From positions 1-17,752 of the forward strand of contig JAPLSI010000132.1 in the NCBI GenBank assembly GCA_026398715.1: a DNA stretch of 17,752 nucleotides, read 5' to 3'. Below the pieces are notes generated by a model. The model saw only the letters and a list, made by a program, of their open reading frames with translations. It was not told the origin of the DNA and searched no databases. This stretch comes from Gammaproteobacteria bacterium (GTDB lineage: Bacteria; Pseudomonadota; Gammaproteobacteria; Xanthomonadales; Xanthomonadaceae). Each line of letters begins with the position of its first letter. Within the stretch, counting starts at the first letter, position 1. Below are positions 16,139-17,752 of the stretch, one piece after another. The translations under genes and the position numbers were made by a program.

Positions 16139-17029
16139 ATGGCCATCGTTACCGGACGCAGCCAGCGCTGGCGCCTGATCGCCGCGCATATTGGATTGAT
16201 CGCGCTGATTGCGATCACCATCTTCCCGCTGCTGGCGGTGGTCTCGATTTCGCTGCGGCCGGGCAATTTTTCCACTGGCTCGCTGATCCCCGACACGATC
16301 AGCCTGGAGCACTGGAAGCTGGCGCTCGGCATCTCCTACCAGGGCGCCGACGGCAGCCTGGTGGTGCCGCCGTTCCCGGTGCTGCGCTGGTTGTTCAACT
16401 CGATCAAGATCGCCGGCATCTCGGCCTTGCTGATCGTCGCCATCTCGACCACGGCGGCGTATGCGTTTGCGCGGCTGCGTTTCCGCTTCAAGGCCGGCAT
16501 CCTGAATTCCATGCTCTTGTTGCAGATGTTCCCGGCGGTGCTGGCGCTGGTGGCCATCTATGCAATTTTCGACACCATCGGCGCCTACGTGCCGTGGCTG
16601 GGCATCGAGACGCACGCGGGCCTGATCCTGGCCTACCTGGGCGGCGTGGCCATGCATATCTGGACGATCCGCGGCTATTTCGAAACCATTCCCGTCGAGA
16701 TCGAGGAATGCGCAAAGGTCGACGGCGCGACCCATTGGCAGGCCTTCCGCCACGTGTTGCTGCCGATGGCGGTGCCGATCCTGATGGTGGTGTTCCTGCT
16801 GGCCTTCATCGGCACGATCATCGAGTATCCCGTGGCAAGCGTGTTGCTGCGCGAAGAGAACAACCTGACCCTCGCCGTGGGTTCGAAGTATTACCTGTAC
16901 GAACAGAAATACCTGTGGGGTGATTTCGCGGCGGCGGCCGTGCTGTCGGGCCTGCCGATCACGCTGGTGTTCCTGGCGGCGCAGCGCTGGATCGTTTCCG
17001 GCCTGACCGCAGGCGGCGTGAAAGGCTGA
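16139..17029 (+). CDS. malG: Maltodextrin ABC transporter permease MalG
   Basis: The second inner-membrane permease, partner of MalF. It has 296 residues, exactly the E. coli length. Six helices can be placed near 13-36, 88-112, 121-146, 158-178, 208-229 and 263-282. The EAA loop [21 protein letters not shown] (189-209) contacts MalK, and a periplasmic stretch [27 protein letters not shown] follows helix 1. The C-terminus GLTAGGVKG is identical to that of E. coli MalG. The ATG at 16139 lies 12 bp after malF with GAGGG 9 nt upstream (16125-16129). It is followed after 5 bp by the secreted GH13-like gene. Confidence 0.97.
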   Translation: MAIVTGRSQRWRLIAAHIGLIALIAITIFPLLAVVSISLRPGNFSTGSLIPDTISLEHWKLALGISYQGADGSLVVPPFPVLRWLFNSIKIAGISALLIVAISTTAAYAFARLRFRFKAGILNSMLLLQMFPAVLALVAIYAIFDTIGAYVPWLGIETHAGLILAYLGGVAMHIWTIRGYFETIPVEIEECAKVDGATHWQAFRHVLLPMAVPILMVVFLLAFIGTIIEYPVASVLLREENNLTLAVGSKYYLYEQKYLWGDFAAAAVLSGLPITLVFLAAQRWIVSGLTAGGVKG

Positions 17030-17034
17030 CGTCA

Positions 17035-17752
17035 ATGAACATTCGCGCACTGGCATTATTGACCTGCCTCATCGCTCCGCCAGGAATTGCCGCGACCATG
17101 TCCACTGCACCGAACAACGCCAAGTGCGAGCCCGTGCCGGCTGGCGAGCCCACGCTGTACCTGCGCGGCAGCCTCAACAATTGGGCAGCGCTGGACGAAT
17201 ACGCCTTCACCTACAGCTGCGATGCGTACTACATAAACGTCAACCAGATCGGCCATCAGGAATTCAAGATTGCCGATGAGTCGTGGACGCCGTCCTTCAC
17301 CTATGGCGGCATCGGCGGCGGCGGGACCCTTGCCGCCAGCAAGCCGATGGTGCTCGGCCGCGGCACCGTGCCCGGCGGCGCCGGCAACCTTTCGTTTGCC
17401 TTTACCGGCGCACACACGCTGCGCCTGGCCTTCCCCGGCGGGCAACCGACGTTGACGGCCGGCCCCAAGACCTTCACCGATTCCGTGCGCAAGCAGGTCA
17501 CCGATCCGGTTGCGCTAAGCCTGGTGCATGACTCGCGGCTGCTGGCCGACCGATCGCCGTTCGGCGCCTTGGTGGCGGGAACGCGGGTGCAGTTTGCATT
17601 GCGCGCCGCGCCGGGCGTGGACAGCGTCGTATTGGTGCTGGAAAAACGCCGGTTGGAAGGCAACCAGGACCTGCTCGAATACACCGAAATCCAGCGCATC
17701 CCGCTGGTGCGCGAAACGGCGGCCGACAGTGGGTCGATGCGCTGGGTGGGTT
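17035..17752 (+). CDS. Secreted GH13-type amylase/pullulanase-like protein, N-terminal part (runs off the window)
   Basis: The first 239 codons of an exported protein; the frame is open at the window edge. The signal peptide covers about residues 1-20 (hydrophobic ALALLTCLIAPPGIAA). A starch-binding-like beta-sandwich follows at about 40-110: TLYLRGSLNNWAALDEYAF, HQEFKIADESW, with Cys31 and Cys62 that could form a disulfide. A second beta domain from about 158 (DPVALSLVHDSRLLADRSPFG, GTRVQFALRAAPGVDSVVLV) resembles the immunoglobulin-like module placed before the catalytic barrel in many GH13 enzymes. The catalytic domain lies beyond the edge, so enzyme class is inference: alpha-amylase, neopullulanase/cyclomaltodextrinase or pullulanase. 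The ATG at 17035 lies 5 bp after malG with AAAGG 9 nt upstream, so it belongs to the importer operon and probably supplies maltodextrins to MalE from the periplasm or outside. Confidence 0.7.
   Translation, partial: MNIRALALLTCLIAPPGIAATMSTAPNNAKCEPVPAGEPTLYLRGSLNNWAALDEYAFTYSCDAYYINVNQIGHQEFKIADESWTPSFTYGGIGGGGTLAASKPMVLGRGTVPGGAGNLSFAFTGAHTLRLAFPGGQPTLTAGPKTFTDSVRKQVTDPVALSLVHDSRLLADRSPFGALVAGTRVQFALRAAPGVDSVVLVLEKRRLEGNQDLLEYTEIQRIPLVRETAADSGSMRWVG

Noticed and set aside
14066..17056. A 996-codon open frame on the minus strand opposite malE-malF-malG
   Set aside because: It lies antisense to clearly real permease genes, is rich in Arg, Gln, His and Gly with low complexity, and shows no recognisable domain. 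Long antisense frames are expected in GC-rich genes with strong third-position bias.

Overview
The window is GC-rich, densely packed bacterial DNA. The gene families, the Sec-type signal peptides on periplasmic proteins and the four-part MalEFGK importer point to a Gram-negative gammaproteobacterium. The Lysobacterales/Xanthomonadales are the most likely group, judged mainly by the DUF6445-like protein and the gene style; this is inference. Two convergent metabolic arms diverge from one 229-bp control region (12000-12228).

Left arm, all on the minus strand, transcribed from about 12.1 kb towards 1. The order is glgP (glycogen phosphorylase), glgB (branching enzyme), glgX (debranching enzyme) and malQ (4-alpha-glucanotransferase). 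These are followed by a Gfo/Idh/MocA-type oxidoreductase, a MATE transporter, an exported alpha/beta-hydrolase esterase, and the N-terminal part of a DUF6445-like protein cut by the window edge. Gaps are at most 42 bp and three junctions overlap (glgX/malQ 4 bp, oxidoreductase/MATE up to 44 bp, esterase/DUF6445 4 bp). The eight genes therefore look like one transcription unit, with four non-glycogen genes at its tail.

Right arm, plus strand. The order is malK (ATPase), malE (periplasmic binding protein), malF and malG (permeases), then the first 239 codons of a secreted protein that looks like the N-terminus of a GH13-type amylase or pullulanase. malK/malE and malE/malF overlap by 4 bp, and malG and the last gene follow within 5-12 bp, so this is one operon.

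Together the genes make a starch/maltodextrin import-and-storage system. An exported glucan hydrolase would cut polymer outside the inner membrane and MalEFGK would bring maltodextrins in. MalQ, GlgP, GlgX and GlgB would then disproportionate, phosphorolyse, debranch and branch them in the cytoplasm. No glgC or glgA, no regulator, no glucokinase and no outer-membrane receptor lie inside the window.

No RNA genes, mobile elements, CRISPR arrays or clear intrinsic terminators were seen, and no stretch over 300 bp lacks a gene. The points most worth a second look are correlated changes in the sugar-contact residues of MalE and MalF, loss of two MalK positions needed for EIIA-Glc control in enterics, the structured divergent control region, the minigene overlapping the glgP start, and the unexpected tail of the glycogen operon.
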